From positions 1,674,001 to 1,738,000 of the forward strand of contig OY969725.1 of NCBI GenBank assembly GCA_963702195.1: DNA of 64,000 nucleotides, in the 5' to 3' direction. This document shows positions 51,125 to 59,094 of the stretch, in pieces. The notes beneath the pieces are model-generated. The model worked only from the letters and a program-made list of their open reading frames with translations, was not told where the DNA came from and searched no databases. A program made the translations under genes and the position numbers. Each line of letters starts with the position of its first letter. Within the stretch, counting starts at the first letter, position 1. This DNA is from AC-56 sp963702195. Its GTDB lineage: Bacteria; Actinomycetota; Thermoleophilia; Solirubrobacterales; 70-9.

Positions 51125-52350
51125 CCCGTCGCCGGCACTGCCGCCTCCACGAGCTCCCGCAGCACGTGATACGCGCTCGCCTGCGCCTCCTGGATGCGGG
51201 GGATGTGCTGTGACCGCACCACGACGACATGGTCTGCGAGCTCCTCCGCCGCCACGCGGCCGCCGTCGTAGCCCACGAACGCGATCGTCGCCAGGCCACC
51301 CCCTCGTGCCTCGGCCAGTGCCTCGATCACGTTGACCGAGTTGCCGCTCGTCGACAGCGCGACCGCGGCGTCCCCCGGTTGCCCGTAGGCGATGAGCTGC
51401 CGCTGGAAGATCTCCTCGGTGCCGATGTCGTTCGCGATCGCGGTCAGGATCGCCGGATCCTCCGTCAGGTCAATCGCCCTGCGCGGGGGCCAGTCGCGGC
51501 CGGGGGCCGCTCGGAGGTCCGCGACCAGGTCCATCGCATCCGTCGCCGAGCCGCCGTTTCCGAACGCGAGCACCTTGCCGCCGGCGTCGAGGCGGGTACG
51601 CAGGTCGGTGGCGGCTGCAACCAGGACGTCGCGGTTGTCGGTCAGCGCCTGCTCGCGGAGAGCACCGACCTCGGCCGCCTTCATCAGCGCCGAGCGTCTC
51701 ACGTCGTCGATCACCGACTCGAGGTCGCGCTCGCCCTCGGAAAGGAAGGGGTAGAGGAAGGTCGAAGCACCCGGGTCGCGTACCGGCGCTGCCTCGCGTC
51801 CCTCGAGCAACCCCCGGTGCTCGAAGAACACGTGGACGAGCTCCCAGAGCACGTGGTAGAGCGTCTCGACCAGCTCCTGGTCGATGAACGGGTCGTCCCC
51901 GGGCGGGACGAACGCCCACTCGGCGCCGCCGCCGGGCGCGAACGCGATCGTCAGGCAGCCGCGCCGCCCGGCGATCGCGAGAGCCTCACGGGTCTCGCCA
52001 TCGGAGACCTCGTACGCGATCGCGATGTCGGCGGGCTCGGCCACGGCGTCGATCTGTGAGAGCAGCGAGCCGCCCTCGCCGGCGAGGCCGAGCGCGGGAA
52101 GCGCCCGCTTGCCGACGATCACGGGGTGAACGAACTCGACCGCGACGTGGCGCGCGTCGGAGCGCGCGGCGGGGGAACGCCCGAGGGCCACGAGGCGCCC
52201 GCCCGCAGCAAACCGCTCCGCCATCCGGTGGCAGCAGCGCGCGAGCCGGTCCGCCTCGGCGTCGAAGAAGGCGCGGTTGGCCTGGGTTCGCGACGCGAGC
52301 AGGCGACCCACGCGGTCGCCCAGTCTCTCGGCGGCCGCGGTGCGCATCAT
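51121..52350 (-). CDS. Tandem SIS-domain protein in the hyp operon
   Basis: The 409-residue protein starts MMRTAAAERLG, with its ATG overlapping the hypB stop, and contains two SIS (sugar isomerase) modules. The first (about 30-190) includes GRLVALGRSPAARSDARHVA. The second (about 230-405), closer to GmhA, has KVLAFGNGGSATDAMDLVAD and VALSTSGNSVNVIEALAEAR. The GmhA-like ligand loop is retained in the second copy. No sugar-phosphate pathway gene is near. Lying between hypB and hypF with overlaps on both sides, it is likely made with the maturation proteins; its role there is unknown. Confidence 0.85.
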   Translation of the reverse strand: MMRTAAAERLGDRVGRLLASRTQANRAFFDAEADRLARCCHRMAERFAAGGRLVALGRSPAARSDARHVAVEFVHPVIVGKRALPALGLAGEGGSLLSQIDAVAEPADIAIAYEVSDGETREALAIAGRRGCLTIAFAPGGGAEWAFVPPGDDPFIDQELVETLYHVLWELVHVFFEHRGLLEGREAAPVRDPGASTFLYPFLSEGERDLESVIDDVRRSALMKAAEVGALREQALTDNRDVLVAAATDLRTRLDAGGKVLAFGNGGSATDAMDLVADLRAAPGRDWPPRRAIDLTEDPAILTAIANDIGTEEIFQRQLIAYGQPGDAAVALSTSGNSVNVIEALAEARGGGLATIAFVGYDGGRVAAEELADHVVVVRSQHIPRIQEAQASAYHVLRELVEAAVPATG

Positions 52351-53030
52351 CAGGCGGCCGCGGCCACCCGGTCGGGCAGCTCGGCGAGCCAGGTGCGCCA
52401 CTGGTCCACGCCCTCGCCGGTGCGCGCGCTTAGCTGCATCCGCGCCACGTCCGGATTGACGGCGTCCAGGTTGTAGAGGAACCGATCGAGGTCGAAGTCG
52501 AGGTGGGGGAGGAGGTCCACCTTGTTGATCAGCACGAGCTCGCAGGTCCTGAACATCAGCGGGTACTTGAGCGGCTTGTCCTCGCCCTCCGCCACCGAGG
52601 CGACCATCACCCTGGCGTCCTCGCCGACGCGGAACTCCGCGGGGCAGACGAGGTTGCCGACGTTCTCGATCACCAGGAGGTCAATGTCGTCCAGCGGGAG
52701 GGAGGGGATGGCCGAGCGGACCATGTTGGCGTCGAGATGGCATTCGCCCCCGAAGGCGGGATCGGTGTTCAGCTGGGTGACGGGCACGTGCAGGGCCGAG
52801 ATCCGGTCGGCGTCGACGCTGCCCTGAACGTCGCCCTCGAGCACGCCCGCGCGCACTCCGTCGAGGTCGGCGAGCGCCCGCTCCAGCAGCGAGGTCTTGC
52901 CGGCGCCCGGGGCGCTCATCAGGTTGACCACCCGCACGGATGCACGATCGAAGTCCTCGCGGTTCGCGCGCGCGATGGTCTCGTTGGCGTCGAGGGCGTC
53001 CTCGGCGACCCTCACCTTGGTGCGGTGCAT
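52350..53030 (-). CDS. hypB: Hydrogenase nickel-incorporation GTPase HypB
   Basis: The 226-residue GTPase has a P-loop (SAPGAGKTSLLERAL), GECHLDANMVRSAI with the Cys/His metal site, VIENVGNLVCPAEF and LINKVDLLPHLDFD for guanine binding. It lacks an N-terminal His-rich stretch, so it is the non-storage form. It overlaps hypA by 19 bases and the SIS gene by one. Confidence 0.95.
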   Translation of the reverse strand: MHRTKVRVAEDALDANETIARANREDFDRASVRVVNLMSAPGAGKTSLLERALADLDGVRAGVLEGDVQGSVDADRISALHVPVTQLNTDPAFGGECHLDANMVRSAIPSLPLDDIDLLVIENVGNLVCPAEFRVGEDARVMVASVAEGEDKPLKYPLMFRTCELVLINKVDLLPHLDFDLDRFLYNLDAVNPDVARMQLSARTGEGVDQWRTWLAELPDRVAAAA

Positions 53031-53374
53031 GCGTCCTCCTCCTCGATGGTGATCGATTCCACCTCGAACTCATCCCCCCGGACGACGTCGCCGCCGGTCC
53101 CGCACGACGGGCACCGAAACCTGGGCGCGGGCTGGGCCGGGTCCCAGGTCGCTCGGCAGTCGGGGCATTCGAGCAGCGCCGTGACCAGCTCATGGTCCAT
53201 CCGGGCGCCGGCACAGACAGTGTCGCGCGACACGATCTCGAAGTAGAACGCGAGCGAGTCGGCCACAACCTGTCGCAGGGCACCAATGCGCATCTGCACC
53301 GAGATCACGCGCCGGCCCCCGGCATGACGCTCGACGGTGTCGACGATCGCGCGCGAGAGCGCCAGCTCGTGCAC
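53012..53374 (-). CDS. hypA: Hydrogenase nickel chaperone HypA
   Basis: The 120-residue protein begins MHELALSRAIVDTVERHA, with the nickel-binding MHE start, and has a zinc site in LECPDCRATWDPAQPAP and FRCPSCGTGG. It delivers nickel together with HypB. It is directly downstream of hypE. Confidence 0.95.
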   Translation of the reverse strand: MHELALSRAIVDTVERHAGGRRVISVQMRIGALRQVVADSLAFYFEIVSRDTVCAGARMDHELVTALLECPDCRATWDPAQPAPRFRCPSCGTGGDVVRGDEFEVESITIEEEDACTAPR

Positions 53375-53375
53375 G

Positions 53376-54494
53376 TCAGCAGATCCTGGGCAGCGGATCG
53401 CCCGCGAGCAGGTCCATCACCCTCCTGCCGCCGAAGGCCGTCTCCACGAGCACCATGCCTGGCGGCTCGGAACCGGCGACGCCGATGTCCGCCGCCGCCT
53501 CGTGCCCGGGGACCGCGCGCAGAGCGGCGAGCGCGTCGTCTGCGGCCTCCGGGCCCACGAACGCGACCAGCACACCCTCGTTGGCGACGTACATGGGGTC
53601 GATCCCGAGGATCTCCGCCGCGCCGGTCACCTCGGGCCGCACGGGCACGTCAGCCTCCCGGACCTCCACGGAGGCCTGCGAGGCGCGCGCGAGCTCGTTC
53701 AGGACCGACGCCACGCCGCCCCGTGTCGCGTCGCGCATGCATCGGAGCGCCGATCCGGCCGTATCCATGAGCGCGTTCGCCGCGGGCCACAACGACCGGG
53801 TGTCGGACTCGATCTCCGCGCCGAGGCCGAGCTCTCCCCGCGCCAGCATGATCGCGGTCCCGTGCTCGCCGATCGTCCCCGAGCACAGCACGCGGTCGCC
53901 GGGTCGGATCGCGGCCGGGGACAGGCTCGCCCGCGAGTCGATCCGGCCGAGCCCGGTGGTGCAGACGTACATCGAGTCGCAGCTCCCGCGCTCGACCACC
54001 TTCGTGTCCCCGGTGACGATCTCCACGTCAGCGGCCTCCGCCGCCGCCGCGATCGCCTCCACTTCGGCCCGCAGGTCGTCGGCGAGCAACCCCTCCTCGA
54101 GTACCAGGGAGACGCTGATCGCAAGCGGCTCGGCACCCGCGGCGGCGAGGTCGTTCACGGACCCGTTGACGGCCAGCTCCCCGATGGACCCGCCCGGAAA
54201 GCGGATCGGCTTGACGACGAAGGTGTCGGTGGTCAGGGCCAGACCGAGGCCGTCGACCGTCAGCGTGCCGGCATCGGCCAGCTCATCGAGGGCGCCTGAG
54301 CCGAACGCGGGCACCAGCAGGCCCTCGATCATCGTCTGCGTCGCCTTGCCTCCGGCGCCGTGCGCCATCGTCACGCGCTCGTCCTTGAACCTGGGCCGCT
54401 TGGCGCGCGCGGTCCCGATGATCTCCAGGATCCGCCGCTCGCGATCGGCGTCGGTGCGACCCGCGCCGCTCACGGTCGCCTCGCCACCGCTCAC
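53376..54494 (-). CDS. hypE: Hydrogenase maturation factor HypE
   Basis: The 372-residue PurM-like protein starts at a GTG overlapping the hypD stop (GTGA). It has MAHGAGGKATQTMIEGLL, LTTDTFVVKPIRFPGGSIG, VNGSVNDLAAAGAEP and the essential C-terminal PRIC, whose Cys receives the carbamoyl group. It dehydrates the thiocarboxamide to thiocyanate for the Fe(CN)2CO centre. A downstream GTG in the first 10 codons could also be the start. Confidence 0.95.
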   Translation of the reverse strand: MSGGEATVSGAGRTDADRERRILEIIGTARAKRPRFKDERVTMAHGAGGKATQTMIEGLLVPAFGSGALDELADAGTLTVDGLGLALTTDTFVVKPIRFPGGSIGELAVNGSVNDLAAAGAEPLAISVSLVLEEGLLADDLRAEVEAIAAAAEAADVEIVTGDTKVVERGSCDSMYVCTTGLGRIDSRASLSPAAIRPGDRVLCSGTIGEHGTAIMLARGELGLGAEIESDTRSLWPAANALMDTAGSALRCMRDATRGGVASVLNELARASQASVEVREADVPVRPEVTGAAEILGIDPMYVANEGVLVAFVGPEAADDALAALRAVPGHEAAADIGVAGSEPPGMVLVETAFGGRRVMDLLAGDPLPRIC

Positions 54495-55609
54495 GAGACG
54501 AGCTCCCTCTCGCGGGCGAAGCGGCCGTAGCTGTAGTAGGCGGCGCAGGCGCCCTCGGGGGAGACCATGCAGGTCCCGATCGCGTGCTCCGGCGTGCACG
54601 CGGTGCCGAAGACCTTGCACTCCCAGGGCTTGATCACGCCCTTCAGGACCTCGCCGCACTGGCACGCCTTCGGGTCTGCGACGCGAATGCCCGGAACCTC
54701 GTAGCGCAGCTCGGCGTCGAAGGCCGCGTAGGCATCCGTGAGCTTGAGCGCGCTTTGAGAGATGAAGCCGAGGCCGCGCCACTCGAAGTGCGGCCGCAGC
54801 TCGAACACCTCGGACATGACCGCAAGCGCGACGGGGTTGCCCTCGTAGGGGACCACGCGCTTGTACTGGTTCTCCACCTCGCAGCGGCCCTCGGCGAGCT
54901 GCCGCAGGATCATCTGGATCGCCTGGAGGACGTCGAGTGGCTCGAACCCCGCCGTGACCAGTGGCTTCCCGTAGCCGGCGGGAACGAACTCGAACGGCCG
55001 CGCACCAACGATCGTCGACACGTGGCCGGGGCCGATGAAGCCGTCGAGGCGCAGGTCCGGCGATTCGAGCAACGCTCGCAACGGCGGGATGATCGTCACG
55101 TGGTTGCACATGCAGAGGAAGTTGTCGACGCCCTCCGCGCGCGCCCGCTTCAGGGTCAGCGCCGTCGACGGCGCCGTCGTCTCGAACCCGATCGCGAAGA
55201 AGACGACCTCCCGGTCCGGGTTGGACTTGGCGATCCGCAGCGCGTCGAGGGGCGAGTAGACCATCCGGATGTCCGCGCCCTCGGCCTTGGCGTCCATGAA
55301 GGTCCGCTCCGAGCCTGGCACCCGCATCATGTCCCCGAAGCAGGTGAAGATCACGCCGTCCTGCCGGGCGATCGCCATGCCGTCATCCACCCGACCCATC
55401 GGTATGACGCACACCGGGCACCCCGGCCCGTGGACGAGCTCCACCTCCTCCGGGAGGAGGTCGGCGATCCCGTACTTGTAGATCGAGTGGGTGTGGCCCC
55501 CGCACACCTCCATCAGCTTGTAGCGGCGCCCCGGCTCGACGGTCGACAGGATCTCGCCGGCGAGCGCCCGGCCGAGCTCGGCGTCGCGAAATTCGTCTAC
55601 GAATCTCAA
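54491..55609 (-). CDS. hypD: Hydrogenase formation protein HypD
   Basis: A TTG at 55609, with GGAGGAG about eight bases upstream, gives 372 residues, the normal length. It contains MEVCGGHTHSIYKYG, VHGPGCPVCVIPMGRVD, CMCNHVTIIPPLRALL and the Fe-S cysteines near the C-terminus (KACQCGEVLKGVIKPWEC). It assembles the Fe(CN)2CO unit with HypC. The TTGA overlap couples it to the upstream HupF-like gene. Confidence 0.95.
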   Translation of the reverse strand: MRFVDEFRDAELGRALAGEILSTVEPGRRYKLMEVCGGHTHSIYKYGIADLLPEEVELVHGPGCPVCVIPMGRVDDGMAIARQDGVIFTCFGDMMRVPGSERTFMDAKAEGADIRMVYSPLDALRIAKSNPDREVVFFAIGFETTAPSTALTLKRARAEGVDNFLCMCNHVTIIPPLRALLESPDLRLDGFIGPGHVSTIVGARPFEFVPAGYGKPLVTAGFEPLDVLQAIQMILRQLAEGRCEVENQYKRVVPYEGNPVALAVMSEVFELRPHFEWRGLGFISQSALKLTDAYAAFDAELRYEVPGIRVADPKACQCGEVLKGVIKPWECKVFGTACTPEHAIGTCMVSPEGACAAYYSYGRFARERELVS

Positions 55610-55950
55610 CGCAACACCTCCTCCGCTTCGCGTCCGGGGGTGTTGCGGTTCCTGGCGGGATGCTCTTCCGGGGGGGCGGTGGGGTCGCTGGAGGGATGGG
55701 CTTCGATCGCTGCGATGGCCGTGCCGGCGTGCACGAGCAGCTCGTCGCCGACCGCCACCGGGGCCACCAGCGCAACCTCGACCGTTTCGCGCCGATCCTG
55801 GTCTGTTGCGCACAGAGCCAGGCCGCGCCGGTCGTCCAGGGCGAGAACCCGCATCGGCACCGCCACGTCGCCACAGGTCACGCAGCCGTCCTCGGGATCG
55901 CAGTGCGGATCGCGCTCCGGGGCAGACGCCGGTGGCAGGTTCGGGCTCAC
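55606..55950 (-). CDS. HypC/HupF-like protein
   Basis: The 114-residue protein, starting at GTG 55950 overlapping the hypC stop, has DGCVTCGDVAVPMRVLALDD, a HypC-like OB core without the usual Met-Cys start. A segment RETVEVALVAPVAVGDELLV and a Pro/Glu-rich tail follow. Actinobacterial hyp operons often carry such a second HypC-type gene (HupF). The cysteine pair may bind iron or the large subunit. It sits between hypC and hypD. Confidence 0.75.
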   Translation of the reverse strand: MSPNLPPASAPERDPHCDPEDGCVTCGDVAVPMRVLALDDRRGLALCATDQDRRETVEVALVAPVAVGDELLVHAGTAIAAIEAHPSSDPTAPPEEHPARNRNTPGREAEEVLR

Positions 55951-56225
55951 TCGATCGCGCTCGCCCTCAGCTCTTCCAGCTCCCGCTCATACTCGGCGCC
56001 CATCGCCTCTAGAAGCCTGTGCGTGGCCTCCGCCTCCTGCTCGTCCACCTTCGAGATCGCGAACCCGACGTGGATCAGGACCCAATCCCCGGGCGCGGCG
56101 CCGCCATCGTCGCCGTCGAGGAGGCCGATGTTCACGTTGCGGCGAACGCCGGCGATGTCGACCTGAGCCAACCTGTTGGCTCCGTCGGTCACGTCGACTA
56201 TCTGCCCTGGAATCGCCAGGCACAC
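55947..56225 (-). CDS. hypC: Hydrogenase maturation chaperone HypC
   Basis: The 92-residue protein starts (GTG) MCLAIPGQIVDV, where Cys2 binds the Fe unit, and has DWVLIHVGFAISKVDEQEA. The GAGGAGG ribosome-binding site is strong. It is the first gene of the eight-gene hyp operon and is divergent from a CBS gene at 56388. Confidence 0.95.
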   Translation of the reverse strand: MCLAIPGQIVDVTDGANRLAQVDIAGVRRNVNIGLLDGDDGGAAPGDWVLIHVGFAISKVDEQEAEATHRLLEAMGAEYERELEELRASAIE

Positions 56226-56269
56226 GGCACGGCCACCTCCTCTAGACGCCGGGCGAACCTAGCACCGGG

Positions 56270-56282
56270 GAAATGTCATTTC
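56270..56282. promoter_or_regulatory. Palindrome between hypC and the CBS gene
   Basis: GAAATGTCATTTC is a perfect 6-bp-arm inverted repeat around a single T, in the 160-base divergent region of the hyp operon and the CBS gene. It is well placed to bind a dimeric regulator of either promoter. No matching known operator is recognised. Confidence 0.35.
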
Positions 56283-56387
56283 AACAACGGCTGCGGAGGT
56301 CCCGCGGCCATGTATTGCAGACGCTGCGCGCCGGCCGGCGGCGATAGGGTCGAATGCATCAGCCTGCAACGTGGAAAGGAACCATCG

Positions 56388-56822
56388 ATGGCACCGAGCC
56401 AGATCGAAGGCAGCTACCGGATTCCGTCGTTTGAGAACGCGCGCGTCAACGATGCGATGCATCCGGGCGTCGTCTCGTCCACACCCGACGCCTCGCTTCA
56501 GACCCTTGCCCAGATCATGGCCCAGCATCACATCCACTCAGTGGTGATCACCGGTCTCGCGGATGCCTCGGAGAAGGGCTGGGGGCTGGTCACAGACATC
56601 GATGTCCTTCGCTCCGCCGGAGGCGATCTGGACACCCAGGAGGCCCGAGACATAGCCCGCACGAACCCCCCGGTGGTCGGCCTCGATGAAACCCTCGTCC
56701 GCGCAGCGGAGATGATGGGCGAGCAGCAGGTCACTCACCTGATCGTCGTCGACGAGGGAAACGCGGTAGGGATCCTCTCCAGCCTGGACGTCGCCGGCAT
56801 CCTCGCCTGGGGTCGGGCCTGA
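56388..56822 (+). CDS. Tandem CBS-domain protein (copy 2)
   Basis: The 144-residue protein (ATG 56388, AAAGGA upstream) is a paralogue of the one at 41585. It reads ARVNDAMHPGVVSSTPDASL, then HHIHSVVITGLADAS, GWGLVTDIDVLRSAG, VTHLIVVDEGNAVGILS. It should bind adenine nucleotides. It is divergent from the hyp operon, as the first copy is next to the hydrogenase region, hinting at energy-dependent control. Confidence 0.9.
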   Translation: MAPSQIEGSYRIPSFENARVNDAMHPGVVSSTPDASLQTLAQIMAQHHIHSVVITGLADASEKGWGLVTDIDVLRSAGGDLDTQEARDIARTNPPVVGLDETLVRAAEMMGEQQVTHLIVVDEGNAVGILSSLDVAGILAWGRA

Positions 56823-56862
56823 GACAAGTTCAGCACTCGGCATCTCGGTGCACGGTGAGCCG

Positions 56863-57789
56863 ATGAGCCAGGGAAGGGTGGCGGTCTTCGGGCCGAACCC
56901 GCTGCTCTCGCTGACGATCGAACGCAGCGGGGAGCGCGACGACATCCACGTACACCCCGCAGGGCAGGGCATCTGGGTCTCGCGGATGATCGCGGAGATG
57001 GGCTCCACGCCCGTCCTGTGCGGGTTCATCGGCGGAGAGACGGGAGCGACGATCGGCCCGCTTCTCGAGCGCCTGCCGGCGGAGCTTCGCCTGGTCGAGA
57101 CGAGCGGGTCGAACGGCTCATACGTGCATGACCGGCGCAGCGGCGAACGGGAGCTGATCGCGATGATGGCTGGGGGCACTCCCTCGCGGCACGAAATCGA
57201 CGAGCTCTTCTCGGCAACCTGCGCCGTCGCGCTCGACAGCGACGTGCTGGTGGCCTGCAACCCGTTTCCCGGAGACGCTCTGCCCACCGAGCTCTACGCC
57301 GACCTTGTCTCGGACGTGCGCGCGAACGGCACGCCCGTGCTGGTCGACCTGTCGAGTCCGAGGCTCGACCGCGCCCTCGATGGCGGTCCCGCGCTGGCGA
57401 AGCTGAACGACTGGGAGCTCGCCGAGTTCGTCAGCGCGTCCGTTGCGGACCGCGCGGCCCTGCTGGGAGCGCTCCGGCGCCTTGTCGACGGAGGCGCCGG
57501 GGCCGCCGTGGTGACGAGAGGCGCCGACTCCGCGCTCGCCATCAGGGACGGCCAGCTGCTCGAGCTCTTTCCCCCGCGCTTCCAGAACGGGGCCCGTGAA
57601 GGGTGCGGAGATTCGATGATGGGCGCATTGGCGGCCTCGTGGGCGCAGGGAATCGCCTGGGAGCGCTCGCTGGTGCTGGGAGTCGCCGCGGGCGCCACCA
57701 ACTTCCTGCGGCATGGACTGGGCACCGGATCGCGCGAGGTGATCGAGGATCTGGCCGGCCAGGTGCGAGTGAAGCGGCCGGAGGCCTAA
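56863..57789 (+). CDS. PfkB-family sugar kinase (1-phosphofructokinase-like)
   Basis: The 308-residue protein reads MSQGRVAVFGPNPLLSLTIE at the start, with a PfkB substrate motif AGQGIWVSRMIAEMG, and the kinase C-terminal region GAAVVTRGADSALAI. The usual GAGD anion-hole motif is GCGD here (REGCGDSMMGALAASW), keeping the catalytic Asp. It resembles 1-phosphofructokinase/tagatose-6-P kinases but the sugar is unknown. It overlaps end-to-end the PHP phosphatase by four bases. Confidence 0.8.
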   Translation: MSQGRVAVFGPNPLLSLTIERSGERDDIHVHPAGQGIWVSRMIAEMGSTPVLCGFIGGETGATIGPLLERLPAELRLVETSGSNGSYVHDRRSGERELIAMMAGGTPSRHEIDELFSATCAVALDSDVLVACNPFPGDALPTELYADLVSDVRANGTPVLVDLSSPRLDRALDGGPALAKLNDWELAEFVSASVADRAALLGALRRLVDGGAGAAVVTRGADSALAIRDGQLLELFPPRFQNGAREGCGDSMMGALAASWAQGIAWERSLVLGVAAGATNFLRHGLGTGSREVIEDLAGQVRVKRPEA

Positions 57790-58508
57790 ATGGGACGGAA
57801 CGGGGGCACGACCTCTCCTTCGGCGACGATCGCGGCCGGCGCCCCCTCCGAGACCCAGCTCGAATACGCCCGGAGGGCCGGTATTCGGCTCATCGATGCG
57901 AACCCCGCCGACAGGCGCACCGGCCGCCCGACCCGTGCCGAATGCGAATCGCTGCCCAGCACATGGATGAGGCCGCGCGCCGCGAGCTGATGCAGGGGCG
58001 ACTCGTCGCCCTCCATCAACGCCGCCGTGCCCTGCACCAACGCGCCTTCGCGGACGAGGGTGGTCAACACGTCGACCGCGCCGGGCCCGAGATGGCGTTC
58101 CGGATGGGCCACGATCGACCTGTATCCACGCTGCCTGAGCGCCCGTGCCGCGTCCACCAGGGATTCGCCGAGCGAGCCCGGCGCGGGCTCGAGCAGCACC
58201 CAGTGGCCGCCCGCGAGGGCGACGTTGGTCAGCGCCGGGCCGTCGAGCCCGGCCAAGGCGGTCTCCGCCACCTCGCCGCCGACGAGGACCCGAACGCGGA
58301 CTCCGCGCCGGGCGAGCTCCCGGTTGAGGTCGCTGACCCTCCCGGCCAACTCCGGAATGCGGACGTCGTGGTCATGACGGATGTGGGGAGTGGCGCAGAT
58401 GGCCCTGATGTCGTCTTCGTCCGCCTGAACCGCCATCGCGACCGCGTCCTCGAGGTCTGCGGCGCCGTCGTCGATCCCGGGCAGGATGTGGCAGTGGAGG
58501 TCGATCAC
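57786..58508 (-). CDS. PHP-domain protein-tyrosine phosphatase (CpsB/YwqE type)
   Basis: The 240-residue protein has the PHP metal ligands MIDLHCHILPGIDDG, CATPHIRHDHDV, IVAHPER and LGSDSHSARVGRP. This is the CpsB/CapC-type manganese phosphatase associated with capsule/exopolysaccharide tyrosine kinases. No kinase or capsule genes are within the window. It is convergent with the PfkB gene. Confidence 0.85.
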   Translation of the reverse strand: MIDLHCHILPGIDDGAADLEDAVAMAVQADEDDIRAICATPHIRHDHDVRIPELAGRVSDLNRELARRGVRVRVLVGGEVAETALAGLDGPALTNVALAGGHWVLLEPAPGSLGESLVDAARALRQRGYRSIVAHPERHLGPGAVDVLTTLVREGALVQGTAALMEGDESPLHQLAARGLIHVLGSDSHSARVGRPVRLSAGFASMSRIPALRAYSSWVSEGAPAAIVAEGEVVPPFRPI

Positions 58509-58554
58509 GCGTGGAGCATGAGCGTTGCGTCGGCGCGATTGACGGAGAAGGCTA

Positions 58555-58573
58555 TGCGGAAAAACACGGATTC
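58555..58573 (+). promoter_or_regulatory. Candidate regulatory motif, copy C
   Basis: TGCGGAAAAACACGGATTC lies 45 bases upstream of the phasin-like gene start at 58618 and upstream of the divergent phosphatase gene. It matches 15 of 19 bases of copy B and 13 of copy A. Found by eye, not by a statistical search. Confidence 0.3.
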
Positions 58574-58617
58574 CCGAAGCACGCCCGGAATGGAATGATC
58601 ACCCGGGATGATTGGCC

Positions 58618-59076
58618 ATGCCTGAGATCAGCGGTCGGGAGCTCATCCGCGAATGGCGCAAGCTCACTGACGGGATGGTGGAGGCGCTCTCATCGCTGGC
58701 CGGCCGGCCCGAGGTGCCGCACCAGATAGCCGAGACCATGCAACGCCAGCTGGAGCTGGTGCAGGACCTGATCGAGCGTGAGCGCCGGCTCCAAGTGGAG
58801 GTCGCCGAGCTGCTGCTCGCTCCGTCGGACGTCGCCTTCGATCTGCTGGAGCAGAGCGGCACGACCCTGCGACGGCAGGCCGAGGCACTCAAGGCCGCCG
58901 GCGACGCACTTGGGGAGACGGCGGGGCTCATGGAGACCCAGGCCGAGCTCTTCGAGCAGACGATTGGCAGGCTTCGAGCCCCCACGGAGGCGGCCCGCTC
59001 GGTGTTGGGGACGGAAAGCGCATCCAGTCGCTCCGCCAGCGGCTCTTCCGCGCCGGGCCGCAAACGAAAGCGGTGA
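58618..59076 (+). CDS. Helical phasin-like protein
   Basis: The 152-residue protein (ATG 58618; TTG 58612 is possible) is almost entirely helical with heptad-like patterns (MQRQLELVQDLIERERRLQV, GTTLRRQAEALKAAGDALG, TQAELFEQTIGRLR) and a basic Ser-rich C-terminus (PGRKRKR). It resembles phasins or PhaE-type polyhydroxyalkanoate-associated proteins, suggesting a granule or lipid-body surface role, but no PHA synthase is in the window. Candidate motif C lies upstream. Confidence 0.55.
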   Translation: MPEISGRELIREWRKLTDGMVEALSSLAGRPEVPHQIAETMQRQLELVQDLIERERRLQVEVAELLLAPSDVAFDLLEQSGTTLRRQAEALKAAGDALGETAGLMETQAELFEQTIGRLRAPTEAARSVLGTESASSRSASGSSAPGRKRKR

Positions 59077-59094
59077 TCGACCGGGCCGCGCGCC

